From Seison nebaliae (lineage: Eukaryota; Rotifera; Pararotatoria; Seisonacea; Seisonidae), in NCBI GenBank assembly GCA_023231475.1, contig JALJEE010001846.1, forward strand, positions 1 through 20,947: a stretch of DNA of 20,947 bases, in the 5' to 3' direction. Position 1 is the stretch's first letter, and each line of letters opens with the position of its first letter. Of this stretch, positions 10,158-19,708 are shown piece by piece. The position numbers and the translations under genes are program-made. The notes below the pieces were generated by a model. The model made no database searches. It was not told the DNA's origin and worked only from the letters and a program-made list of their open reading frames with translations.

Positions 10158-11453
10158 TTAAAGGAAATATGTCATATCTTCTTGAATTTGTGACGGCATT
10201 TTATTTCGATTGATCCATGGAAGGAGTCGTTTTGGTTTTTCTGCATTTCTCTTCAAAACATACGAACTATCGGGTGAATCAATTGCGCTCATTTGTTGTC
10301 CAATCCATGGGAGAATTCGTTTCTTTTTCAACGAATAAACATCATCACTATATGAATCGAATTGCTTGTTACTTCCAACTCCGATCCAAGGTAACATCCG
10401 TCGTCGTCTTAACATATATTCATCATCCGAAATTTGATTAGGACTATGTTGTTGCATATTACCAATCCAGTCGAGCATTCGCTTTTTTAAACCATACGCG
10501 CTATCATCCATCTGATCTAAACTTCTCAAATTTCCTTGACCAGGTGAGATCCATGGAAGCATCCGTTTCTTTTTCAACATGTATCGATCATCTGCCAAAT
10601 TCATAAATGGATCATTCCAAAAAGATAAGCGTTTCGCCTCAACGTATGGAGAATAATAAGGTACCCAAGGTAAAAGACGCTTTTTTCTAATTTGACCATT
10701 CTCTTCCTTACGAGAGACTATTTGAGATTTGATAATTTTATTTGATATCAAATTTTAATTACATTCATAGGAACAAACAACAACATTCATTTACTAATCA
10801 CTATGTCGTCGTCATCATATAAGGATTCAAGACACATCAAAGAAACAATAGGAGAAAAATAAAAACAGTAATTCATCAGCACATCATTTTTCCAAATTAT
10901 ATCAGTTCTAGAACTAAGAGATAAGAAAAAAAATTGAAACTATTCTAATTCAGATTTCAAATAATAAATTTTTTACATTTACAACGAAGGAAACGTAACT
11001 CAAGTTTAAATTACGAATCAATCGATATTGATGAGAAAGTTATTGGGAATGAGCAAAGATATGTTTCAACAATTCATCTACAGTCAATTAAAGTCATTTC
11101 CAAAAATTTTCTCCTCATCGTTTTATTTGTTACCCTTCAAAATCACCTATATCTTTTTAATCCGAAGAGTTTTCTGTTCGATCCACAACAGAATTAAAAA
11201 TTGTTCAAAATATAGAAGATGATGAAGATGTTAAAATAAAATTTCCTTCTGTCTAAAGTGAAGACGTAGAAGAAGAAAAAGAAGAAGAAGAAGATATCAT
11301 AATATTATGAATATTCTACTTCTCTAATTTGACGGAAAGCGGCGAATAATGATGATTAAACTAACCTCCGGTTGTCGTTGTTTCTTTAGTCCCATAAATG
11401 AGGATTAATTGTAAAGATAAAATGATGTAAATAGCCAATTGGTTTTTCTTCAT
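10158..11453 (-). CDS. Multi-copy neuropeptide-type prohormone (LPWI-head peptides), two exons
   Basis: Exon 1 11453-11366 and exon 2 10717-10158 join in phase (648 nt, 215 aa plus stop) across a 648-bp intron with donor GTTAGT and acceptor AATAG. Exon 1 starts at an ATG and encodes a signal peptide (residues 1-21: KK, then a run of I, L, Y, ending IYG) plus a Thr-rich linker. Exon 2 encodes six tandem units split by 2-4 basic residues. Heads: LLPWV (44), MLPWI (82), MLDWI (110), MLPWI (137), ILPWI (164), LLPWI (194). Tails: DDRYML, DDSAYGL, DDEYML, DDVYSL, DSSYVL, EDMTYFL. Mature peptides would be about 21-25 aa; the first unit has an extra internal KR. No Gly precedes the cleavage sites, so C-terminal amidation is not predicted. 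Expected in the secretory pathway of neurons or endocrine cells. I recognise the precursor architecture but not the peptide family. Confidence 0.85.
10718..11365 (-). other. Intron of the prohormone gene
   Basis: Inferred 648-bp intron, by far the longest coding intron placed in this window. It separates signal-peptide and peptide-bearing exons, a common layout for neuropeptide genes. An antisense open frame at 11028-11222 inside it has no recognisable features. Confidence 0.7.
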
Positions 11454-13354
11454 GGTAATTGTCGTATCAAGGTAAAATACAAATAAACTAAAAAAATCTG
11501 ATGAGATGATAAGAGAAAAAGATATTCAAAAAATTAGAAAGATAAAAATGAATGAGAGAAGATGAGTATGAGATGAATAAATTCTCAAGTATTCATAAAT
11601 TTGAATAATTTACGAGTCCAATCAAAGGAATTTCCGTAAATTGTTCTCTGGATTGGGGCGTGGATGGATCGTCAGTAAATTAAGTGGCAATTCGACTAAA
11701 TGTCTGATGATATCAACATAATAATATTCACAGGACAACATATGGACAATTGCCAGTGTGAGAGGATAATTAGATGGAATAAGATTATTGTCGATAAAAT
11801 ACTCAAAAAATATGATGAAGATCAGAGTAGCCACCTTCATTTTTGAGAAATATCAATTTTTTATTAAGAATATTCTCTTGCTTTATGTATGTGCATAACA
11901 AACAAGAGAATCCATTGATCATGTAGTTTGATATAAAAGGAAATTAGATTTCCTAACTTATAATGTTCTATTTTTTCCCCAATTTAACACAAAATTTTTT
12001 GAGTTGAATGATGAATCATTTGATTGCACAGCATCGCCCCTAGCATGGAATTTACATTTATTTCATGTTGACAAAACTTTGCACATTCCACTTCTCCGTT
12101 ATCATTCGTTATTTAATTATTGAATGAGTTGGAAAGACGAAATAGTTGGGCAAAGTTGTTTATGGAAGTGATATATCCAACTTTACATTTATACTTTATA
12201 ACTCCTCCTCAAACAGGATATTAAATTACCATGTTATATCATAAAAAACTCGTCATCAATCGTTATCGACCTGCAATGAACCGATTAACAATCGAACGCT
12301 CTATCTAATTCTGATGGATTATTTCCGTTTATCAATATATTAAGATATATTCGAATGTATAAACTTAACAATTGCCAAATTCTCCGCAGAATATTTTTTC
12401 GTTCTTTTTTGTTTTTAGTTGGAAGCGAATTGGACGATCTCAAATGAAATCGATTCTAAATTTTTTTCAAATTTTCTATTTCCAGATATTCTATTAAAAT
12501 TTTTACGAAATCAAAATTTATGATTTACAAATCATTTACCATATCAAGATCAATTGAACTATTAATAAATGAATGGAGAAGAAAGAAATTTATACATTTC
12601 TTCTTGATATGAAAGTCAATAAATTACCAGATATTTAATTAAAAGAAGACAATCATTTGTTGAGAAGAAGAGGTTGAGTGGAAGGAAATATTTGCAGAAA
12701 ATATTATCCCTGATGTTCCAAGTTGTCATACAATAAATCATGCAAATGTCTTATAGTGATGAGAATTCAGATATTCGTCAATAAAAAAAATCAAATCGAT
12801 TAAAAGGAAGAGCAATTGAATTTTTCGGGTAGGAAGTCTCAGAAAATTTATTGAACATTCGAATATTCATGAAATATGTGAGTATTGCATTTTGTTTGCA
12901 TGCAACTCGTAGCATTGCATTATATAACAATTATGTCAATTAGCACAAAATTTCATAGACGACTATTAGGTTGTTCGGGTGGATAATTTATCCTTATATT
13001 TCCTACTTATTTTATCTACTTTATATGACCAATACTTATGAACGACAATGTATTTTATCATGCAATCGTCATATTTATTTCGATAATCCGTTCGATTGGA
13101 TGAATATTAGAAATAAATTTAATTTTTTGATATGGATAGATAGTTTACCTAATTCTTTCACATTTATATCAATTTAATTCATTAAACCTTTCTTTCCCAA
13201 ATCGAGATGATTGGAATTCTACATTTCTATGATAACAAACAATATAATGTTTACCTAGAAAAATGATCCTTCATAACTCATAACCACTTTCTGGGATTTT
13301 ATGATACATATCAATAACACACCATTATTGGTGGTATAGAATCACTTAATCCAC
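11454..13354. other. Gene-poor 1.9 kb region upstream of the prohormone gene
   Basis: Includes the presumed prohormone promoter and the weak small frame at 11622-11840. Elsewhere only fragments are visible: a short plus-strand frame around 12676-12759 reading EWKEIFAENIIPDVPSC and on to a stop, and an open frame around 12971-13177 without ATG (contains CNRHIYFDNPFDW). Neither can be assigned. The open frames may be decayed gene remnants or chance. Confidence 0.4.
11622..11840 (-). CDS. Hypothetical small membrane or secreted protein (weak)
   Basis: ATG-initiated frame of 72 aa with a good A-rich start context (AAAAATGAAG) and a hydrophobic N-terminus (MKVATLIFIIFFEYFI) that could act as a signal or membrane segment, followed by NYPLTLAIVHMLSCEYYYVD and a C-terminal HPRPNPENNLRKFL. 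The block around YPLTLAIVH faintly recalls the second membrane segment of SLC35E-type sugar transporters, but the rest of such a protein is not found nearby. It may be a small gene, a gene fragment, or a chance frame. It lies 168 bp upstream of the prohormone start codon on the same strand. Confidence 0.2.
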   Translation of the reverse strand: MKVATLIFIIFFEYFIDNNLIPSNYPLTLAIVHMLSCEYYYVDIIRHLVELPLNLLTIHPRPNPENNLRKFL

Positions 13355-13364
13355 CAATTGACCA
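13355..13364 (+). repeat. Left copy of 10-bp direct repeat (putative target-site duplication)
   Basis: CAATTGACCA, repeated exactly and in the same orientation at 13725-13734, immediately outside the inverted-repeat element between them. A 9-10 bp duplication is typical of Mutator-like transposition. Confidence 0.5.
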
Positions 13365-13724
13365 GTAACCGGACAGATGATAACTCTATATAAAATTTTT
13401 ATAGAGGACAGTTATCAACCTTCTATTAACTGTTCGGACAATTATCATCCAGTTTTTTATTTTTGACCGGTTCCTAGCCTTTTGACCAAAAATAAAGAAG
13501 CATTTTCAACCTTATAAAATATTAAAAATATAACTGGAAAAGTTATACCTAAAAGTAGATTTATACCTAAATATTTTATAACGATAAATAAATCTAAACC
13601 TATGTTGTGCCACTTAAGAACTGTTCGAAATTGAAATAAAAGGTTGAGAATTATCCGAAATTGAGAAGGATTGAGAAGTGTCCTCTACAAAATTTTTATA
13701 TAAGCTTACGATCTATTCCCCAAT
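13365..13724. mobile_element. Fold-back element C (about 360 bp), unit GGACAGTTATCAACC
   Basis: Imperfect inverted arms of about 95 bp (about 13385-13480 and 13703-13610) around a loop of roughly 130 bp. Each arm contains spaced 15-16 nt units: GGACAGATGATAACTC (13371), GGACAGTTATCAACC (13406), GGACAATTATCATCC (13436), GACCGGTTCCTAGCC (13465) on the left; the right arm carries reverse-oriented GGTTGAGAATTATCC (13642), GGATTGAGAAGTGTCC (13668) and a weaker copy at 13611. No open frame encodes a transposase, so it would be non-autonomous. The flanking 10-bp direct repeats support insertion as a unit. The arms are clearly diverged, suggesting it is older than element A. Confidence 0.6.
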
Positions 13725-13734
13725 CAATTGACCA
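13725..13734 (+). repeat. Right copy of 10-bp direct repeat (putative target-site duplication)
   Basis: CAATTGACCA, identical to 13355-13364; see element C. Confidence 0.5.
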
Positions 13735-14013
13735 TTATGCATTATTAAATTAAGGCTGATGAATAATATTGGAAAGTTAATATAGAACACTCATAAAGAG
13801 TCTACGAGTAAAGATGAGTAGTATTGATATGATTAAAATAAAATATTTCTAATTGAGAAATCGGATTCATTGACGATGTGAATGGGCCCGATTGAGTCTG
13901 AGCAAATTGAGTGACTGATACAAGATGATTCGTTAAAATATTTTTTCACCGTTTCTAAAATATTTCCAATATAATAGAATAACTTACAAATAAAAGCTTT
14001 CAAATCTGAATCC

Positions 14014-14661
14014 CGGTGTTTTCGCCACCATTTTTTCCCACTCCCATTCGGACAGTTCGCCACCTTAATAATGGACAGTTCGCCACCCTACTTATGTATT
14101 TTCGGCGTTTTCGCCACCCTTTTATACGTATTTGTATGTATTTTTGGCGTTTTCGCCACCCTTATATACAAATCATAACTGCATTGTCCAGAAATCAAAA
14201 GTTCATCACCCTTCTTCAATAGCATTTCGGTGCTTTCGTCATCTTTTTGTAAATTATTGTGTGATTTCGACCCCATTTAATTATTCTTACATTATTTATT
14301 ATATTATTAATATTATTATATTATACATTACATAACATATTGTATAATTGTCTTATTTATTTATTTTATTGTAATAAAAGGCAAAAAAGAAACAATATTT
14401 ATAATAAAAAATAGATTAACAAAGGTAAAATAATATGTTGTTTTATATTGAAAAATTATAAACGTAAAATTTGACCGATTTGATTAAGATGATGGAAAAC
14501 ATTTTCTTCTTGCTTCTTCTATTCTGGGAAATGCAGTTATCATTTGTATAAAAGGGTGGCGAAAACACCAAAAATACATAAGTAGGGTGGCGAACTGTCC
14601 ATTATTAAGGTGGTGAACTGTCCGAATGAGGGTGGAAAAAAAAAGGGTGGCGAAATCACCG
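14014..14661. mobile_element. Fold-back element A (about 650 bp), unit GGACAGTTCGCCACC
   Basis: Two inverted arms, about 14014-14195 and 14661-14505, roughly 90% or more identical over the outer 110 bp by eye, around an AT-rich loop of about 300 bp. Left-arm units: GGTGTTTTCGCCACC (14015), GGACAGTTCGCCACC (14050 and 14073), GGCGTTTTCGCCACC (14104 and 14146), then decayed copies at about 14196, 14229 and 14259. Right-arm units, reverse oriented: 14555, 14586, 14609, 14646. The left arm has one extra 42-bp copy of a unit plus spacer. No transposase frame is present. Open frames through this block are by-products of the repeats. No clear target-site duplication was found. The high arm identity suggests recent formation or ongoing homogenisation. 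Confidence 0.75.
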
Positions 14662-16581
14662 CATACCTCAGACCTTACGTATAACTGATTGATAGTTCAC
14701 TAGTAAGAATCCATATTCTATCGTTAATTAGATACTAGTACATTTTGTATGGTGGATGACTATAGATGGAACTACAGAAAGATGGAAACAATAAGAGCTA
14801 ATTGGAAACATTATAACAAACTACTTATTTTTTTTGTGCCAAAAATATCTCGTTGCTTTCAAATCGTTCGTTTGTAGATAATTCATTGTTCCGAGCTCTT
14901 TCAAGCATTATAAGCATTTGGGAAGAAGCTCGAATATTTATTATAAGTAGTCTGTTTTTCGAGTTGATGAAATGATAATGTTTAAAATAATGAATAGAAT
15001 ATACTGAGAATGGATGTAATAAATGATATATATATATGTCCAAAACATTAGAAACACGAAATTATTATTTAAATGTATTCGATTGAGAGAGAAAGGAAAG
15101 AACTAATACTTTCAAAAGAATTTTAGTAAAGAAAAACTAGTGCTGAAAAAAGTTTAGTTGAACATTTTTGATTACCAGTTAATGATATAGTATAATTAGG
15201 AAATTCTCAAAAATATTCAATTAATTCATGAATTAATTATAATTCGGGATTCGGAAAAGTTTCATATTAAAAACTCTAAATGTGGGTGGCTTTCAAAGTA
15301 AAAGAGTGATATGTTCTAAGGGCAAATGAAAGAGTAGATATTAATTTCAACATTTGTACTAATATAAAATTATGGAGAAATCTGTTGAGGATGGAAAGCG
15401 AAATGAAAACGATTGATTCTGATGGAGGCGGATGATGTTTCTTTTGGAAAACATTTCATCTCCGAAATCAGTCAGTCATTTATCTGCATATTTTTGTCAG
15501 GTATAAGGAAATTAAATTTGTATTTACTCACCAATGTAACTAAATAATCATAAGATAATAATAGAAGTTCGCTCATCATTCTTTTATCGTAAAGAAAACG
15601 GTTTTCCCATTTAATCTGTCGGGGGAATAGTTTAATTAACTATCATTATGTTACATACGTATCGGAAGCAGAAATGAAATGTCTAATTCCTGAAATGTGT
15701 ATTTCGGTACGTTACAAAAGAACTTTCCAGTATCATGTTAAAGATATTACGATAAAAATCATACCCGAACATGAATCATATTAGGAATAAAATTAAAATT
15801 TCTTCTAAATTAAAATGTTCAGATAACGCCGCTTCAACAAGAAACATTTTAGAAATTATCAGTTTCTCAGTTTTCATTTGTTGTTTCGATGAAAAGAAAA
15901 TGACACCAAATTGTTTTTCACAACAATAATGATTAATGTCGCTAATCGATTGTCGACAGTTGAACTGGAAAATAATTCGACAAATTTCAAAAATAAAACA
16001 GCTACATATCTACATAAAATTCGACGAATTTTCTTTCCAACTGAATAAGTCCTTATAATATCCTAATCTGACAAATTGAAAATAATACCTGAAATATTCC
16101 CAAAGCTTCTTTTATTTCAACATTTCTAACTAGTCTACAAAATCCCAGTCTACATTTTTATTCTTAATAATCTTCCTCGCCATTATACAAATATATGAAG
16201 TTCACTTACAAATGCGCTCGAGTTTTCTGGATTGGTACTAAAGGATCGGAATTAACATAATAATGTTATCGCACAAATAACACTTATCATCTTAAATATT
16301 TATGGAAAATATTTATTCTAATAAAATTCTTATCTTTCTTACTGAAAATAAGAGAATCGCTTGATTGCATTTCATTGTGTATTGAAAGAAAAACTTAATT
16401 GTCTAAAACCTGGGAAACTCGCCAAATGTACGAAAAAAGGAAAATATTCTTGTTATGAAACGCGAATGAACAACAATAATTTCATTGTGGAATTGTGAAG
16501 AGGATGGAGATGTTGTTTTTAGATGAATTTGACAATCATGGACATTTTGTCAACCTATATAAAAAAATATATATTAAGTAT
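14662..16581. other. 1.9 kb without recognisable genes
   Basis: No protein family, RNA gene or array recognised. On the minus strand a short ATG frame (MMSELLLLSYDYLVTL, about 15578-15531) ends at a consensus-like GTGAGT donor, and a second short ATG frame lies at about 15459-15370, but they do not join in phase to a longer frame. A lone unit-like sequence GGACATTTTGTCAACC sits at 16540-16555, just outside element D. Confidence 0.4.
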
Positions 16582-16932
16582 CGAAACGGTATTTTCCTCA
16601 TTCCCCAAAACGGTGATTCCCTCACCCATTTTTTTCATTACGGACATTTCCTTAACTTAATCTTAATTTTATTTCTTTAATTAATATCAACATATGTTTC
16701 AATGTTTTGGTATTCTTTTATCACAATATGACATTAGAAATATAATTCGTCTATGAATGACAGCAAGTTATTTAAAAAGTTTATTTTAAAAATTTAAATG
16801 AAATTTGGCGGAGAAAATGTAATAAAGAAAGGAAATATTCATAAGAAAAAGATATCGAATGAGGAAAGTCCTCTAAAGAAAAAAATGGGTGAAAAAATAA
16901 GCGTTTTGGAGAATGAAGAAATTACCGTTTCG
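16582..16932. mobile_element. Fold-back element D (about 350 bp)
   Basis: Inverted arms 16582-16654 and 16932-16860, roughly 80% identical by eye (both begin CGAAACGGTA and share CACCCATTTTTTTC), around an AT-rich loop of about 200 bp. Left-arm units: GGTATTTTCCTCATT (16588), GGTGATTCCCTCACC (16612), GGACATTTCCTTAAC (16642), with start-to-start spacing 24 and 30. The units parallel the two unit types of element A (GGTG-type and GGACA-type) but carry a different right half. No coding capacity. Confidence 0.6.
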
Positions 16933-17422
16933 TTGTTTCTTTAAAAAAAACTTTACTTAAAGTGAAGGAAAGACCGGTAACAAGTACCCGATTATGATGA
17001 ATACACTTGAAATTATTGTGCACTATATATTGTTTACTGTGATAAAAAGAAGTGGAAATGTTTTGTCTTTCTTATTACGTATTAGTAAAATTCCCGTCGG
17101 GATAAATCAGAAAAAAGTTTCAAGTTCACACCAAAATCAGTGAAACGACATAAATCTGTAGAAGAACTCTCAATCATTTGGTAGAGATGTTGTTGGATGG
17201 TATGAAAATATGAAATATTTTAAGTAAACCATTTTCGTTTTTTTTTTAAATGACAGTTGATCAATTTACTTTTAAAGTTTACAGTTTACAGTTATCAAAC
17301 AACTTACAGTTTAAAAAAATGACATTTACTTTAATAAATAAAAATTTCATTTAAAAAGAATCTTCTTGTATAGAATATATAACAAAAAAATCCAGATTTA
17401 CAAAAGCATCACCCACAAAAAA
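16933..17422. other. AT-rich spacer with weak ACAGTT repeats
   Basis: No gene seen. Between about 17251 and 17335 sequences such as TGACAGTTGATCAA, TTTACAGTTTACAGTTATC, TTACAGTTT and TGACATTTAC recur and could be a decayed relative of the neighbouring arrays, but spacing and sequence are too irregular to be sure. Confidence 0.3.
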
Positions 17423-17684
17423 GGAGTAGAACTGTCCAAAAAAAAAAAATAATTAGGAGTAGAAGTGTCCATAACGTTATTAAAAGGAGTAGAACTGTCC
17501 TATTTTACAGAAAAAGGGAGTAGAAGTGTCCTATTTTACAGAAAAATGGAGTAGAAGTGTCCGAAATTCTTCAAAAAGGAGTAGAACTGTCCTTTTTGAT
17601 AAAACACAAGGAGTAAAACTGTCCGAATGAAAGGAGTAGAACTGTCCGTTTTTGAAGGAAAAACCAAAAGGAGTAGAACTGTCC
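17423..17684 (+). repeat. Array B: nine copies of a 15-mer, GGAGTAGAACTGTCC
   Basis: Nine direct copies of GGAGTAGAA(C/G)TGTCC (reverse complement GGACAGTTCTACTCC) start at 17423, 17456, 17486, 17517, 17548, 17578, 17610, 17633 and 17670. Start-to-start distances are 33, 30, 31, 31, 30, 32, 23, 37. Copies vary by at most one or two bases while spacers of 8-22 bp are unrelated, except for two nearly identical ones after copies 3 and 4. The last spacers (17, 8, 22) match those at the outer end of element A's right arm (16, 8, 22). No inverted partner arm is visible, so this is a single arm. It is not CRISPR: the genome is eukaryotic, repeats and spacers are too short, and there are no cas genes. 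Confidence 0.85.
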
Positions 17685-17881
17685 GGCAACCAATGGTATA
17701 TATGTAAGCGGTGATTTGAAAAAGATGAATGAGTGGTCTTCAGTTCGGCATCTTAACAAAAGATGAATATGTTCGTCATATTATGGAATAAAAGTTCCAT
17801 TTGGCATAGGAAGTAAGATAATAATAAAGAGAATTATTCGGAATTTCTTTAATAGCTATTTGAATGTTTATAGAATTTTAA

Positions 17882-18629
17882 GAAGGAATTAGAAGGAAAA
17901 CGGAATTAGATATATTGGATGTATATGAATTGAAACATTCATCCGTCAATTCATTCACTTCAGATATTCTTTTACCAATGTCCGTCTATAGAGCAATTGG
18001 ACATGAATTCATGCACATTCTTACCATTTATTCGGATAGGCAGTTAAATTGATATTTTGAATAGTTTATTGTTAGAAATTCAGTTAGTCTGAATTCATGA
18101 TTTCGTCATCGTCGTACTCATTCCTTGTCGTTCCAATGAATAATGTTAGAAGAAATTTAATAAGCTATCTCGTCTACAATTTATTTTAGTTAAAAATTAT
18201 GGAATTGATTATGTAAATAATGACATATGGCTAGAGAATGATGAAAGAAAATAATCCAGTTACGTTTGTGAAAGATCTGTCATTTGGCGACTTTCTCTTT
18301 CTGATTGAAGTTTTCCACCGATCACTTTTGTTCCGTTAATCGAATTAAAACGAGAATTATATTTCCAATCTACTTCTATTGAATAATGAGTTTGGAATAA
18401 ATGATTATTGCATATTGACGATGGAATCGTGCGTAATTACATCAGAAAACTACACATTGATGGAAATGAAGAATTTTTAGAAAACTTTCTCCTAATTCGT
18501 CATTGTGTTCCATCGAATATATTATTAAATCAATTCACTGACTCAATTCAACTAACTTCTGCATTTCCACTAATATTATTCAATAGAAGTGAATCTTTCT
18601 TTCTATATTTCTCTCTCATCAAATCATGA
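17882..18629 (+). pseudogene. Degenerate M13 peptidase-like (neprilysin family) remnant
   Basis: Three plus-strand segments in family order. Segment 1 (17882-18052, open, no early ATG) reads SSVNSFTSDILLPMSVY then RAIGHEFMHILTIY, resembling the M13 order VNAFY...FPAGIL...IGHExTH with a zinc-type HExxH (codons about 18002-18016). Segment 2 follows a TTTTAG at about 18189 and reads KNYGIDYVNNDIWLENDERK to a stop. Segment 3 (18408-18629) reads NEEFLENFLLIRHC, faintly like the family's late FF.SYAxxxC block. The usual ENxAD zinc ligand motif was not found and most of the roughly 700-aa protein is missing. M13 enzymes are membrane peptidases that cleave small peptides. The resemblance is by eye and weak outside segment 1; it could also be exons of a fast-evolving gene. 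Confidence 0.3.
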
Positions 18630-19708
18630 CTCCTTAATTCTTTTAACAATTCCATATTCTATTTTGACTAGATGATACTTCTTTCCACTTCTTATACTCT
18701 CCATCTCTCAATCTAGTTTAGAGATCCATCAACTGACACTAACTCTATTTTTTCCCTTCAACTAATCCGATTGTTTTATTCTACTTCACTCAATTTGATG
18801 TCGCCCCCGTTTTCTTTCATTTCTCAGCTTTATCAAATGCTTAATGAAATTTAGCGGAATAATTCATTTCCGTTAATCATCACATTATTTCCTTTCAATC
18901 GAACATAAATAATATCATTTTACCTATAGAGATTCAGGAAAATATTCTGGAGATATTCTTCCGAAATTCCTTATTATTCCTTTTCTCTTCCAGCGTTTAT
19001 CAACTTTCCGAGAATTATTATTAAAAACTAATTTCCATTGTAATAAACTTTTACTTCTTCCGTTATATATATTCTCCTTTTATTGTCGTCATCATCCGCA
19101 TCGAAAGTAAACGAATTAGCATGTCAAATAACAAGTCGAACAATTGTGTGCACAAATTTAATCTGATTCAGATAAACTTGTTTGGATAATGGAATTACCT
19201 TTCAACCATCATGAACTTATAAACAATAAGGTATCATGACCAATTCTCATAAGTATCCATTCTCAAATATTGACAAATTCAATTAGTAAATAAGACGAAT
19301 TGAACAAATGATCAATATTGATATTCTCCACCTCCCAAACCGATCATCATTCTTCCCGTCTGTCTATGTCATTCACATTTCCATTTACATATCAACTTCT
19401 CTTACAGACATAAATTTTAAATTCTTCCAAACTTTTACACAATTTGATAAAGTTTTATCTTTACCATAAAATAAATAAAGTAATGAAATGAAGAAATAAA
19501 ATTTAATATTAATCAATCATATTAAAAAGAAAAATAAATTTATATTCCATTTAAAAAAAAAAGTTAATAAAAGAAAGTTTCAATCATTCTTGAAACTCTG
19601 ATAAAAAAAGTTTGTATACAATTAAATGTAGTATCCATAATGTATATAAACAAAACAATCATTTTTATTAAAAATATTATTTCAAATATCTTTCAGATAA
19701 CATGTCTT
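18630..19708. other. 1.1 kb without genes, pyrimidine-rich on the plus strand
   Basis: No coding block recognised. From about 18600 to 19450 the plus strand is noticeably rich in T and C, unlike the purine-leaning plus strand of the neighbouring gene-poor regions. A minus-strand AATAAA at 19669-19664 is a plausible poly(A) signal for CACYBP. Confidence 0.45.

Noticed and set aside
11028-11222. Plus-strand frame of 64 codons
   Set aside because: Antisense within the prohormone intron and without recognisable features.
12971-13177. Plus-strand frame containing CNRHIYFDNPFDW
   Set aside because: Briefly considered as an LRR N-cap or peptidase exon, but it has no ATG, no clear flanking splice partner and no convincing family match.
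13833-14335. Open frames on both strands at 13833-14335
   Set aside because: They run through the fold-back repeats of element A; the repeated residues (such as FSPP or RVAKTPKIHK) are translations of the DNA repeat, not a protein family.
14825-15043. Minus-strand 72-codon frame
   Set aside because: No motif, no neighbours in phase, composition like background.
15370-15578. Minus-strand two-exon gene starting MMSELLLL with a GTGAGT donor
   Set aside because: The obvious acceptor leads to an immediate in-frame stop, and the next short ATG frame cannot be joined in phase; donor similarity alone is not enough.
17423-17684. CRISPR-like repeat-spacer look of array B
   Set aside because: The genome is plainly eukaryotic (spliced nuclear genes), repeats are 15 nt, spacers are 8-22 nt, and no cas genes are present.
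13355-17690. LTR retrotransposon or Polinton interpretation of the repeat cluster
   Set aside because: No long direct terminal repeats and no polymerase, integrase or capsid-like reading frame was seen; the structures are inverted or tandem short-unit arrays.
16495-17759. Short open frames at 16495-16680 and 17571-17759
   Set aside because: Both lie within element D or array B and consist of translated repeat sequence.
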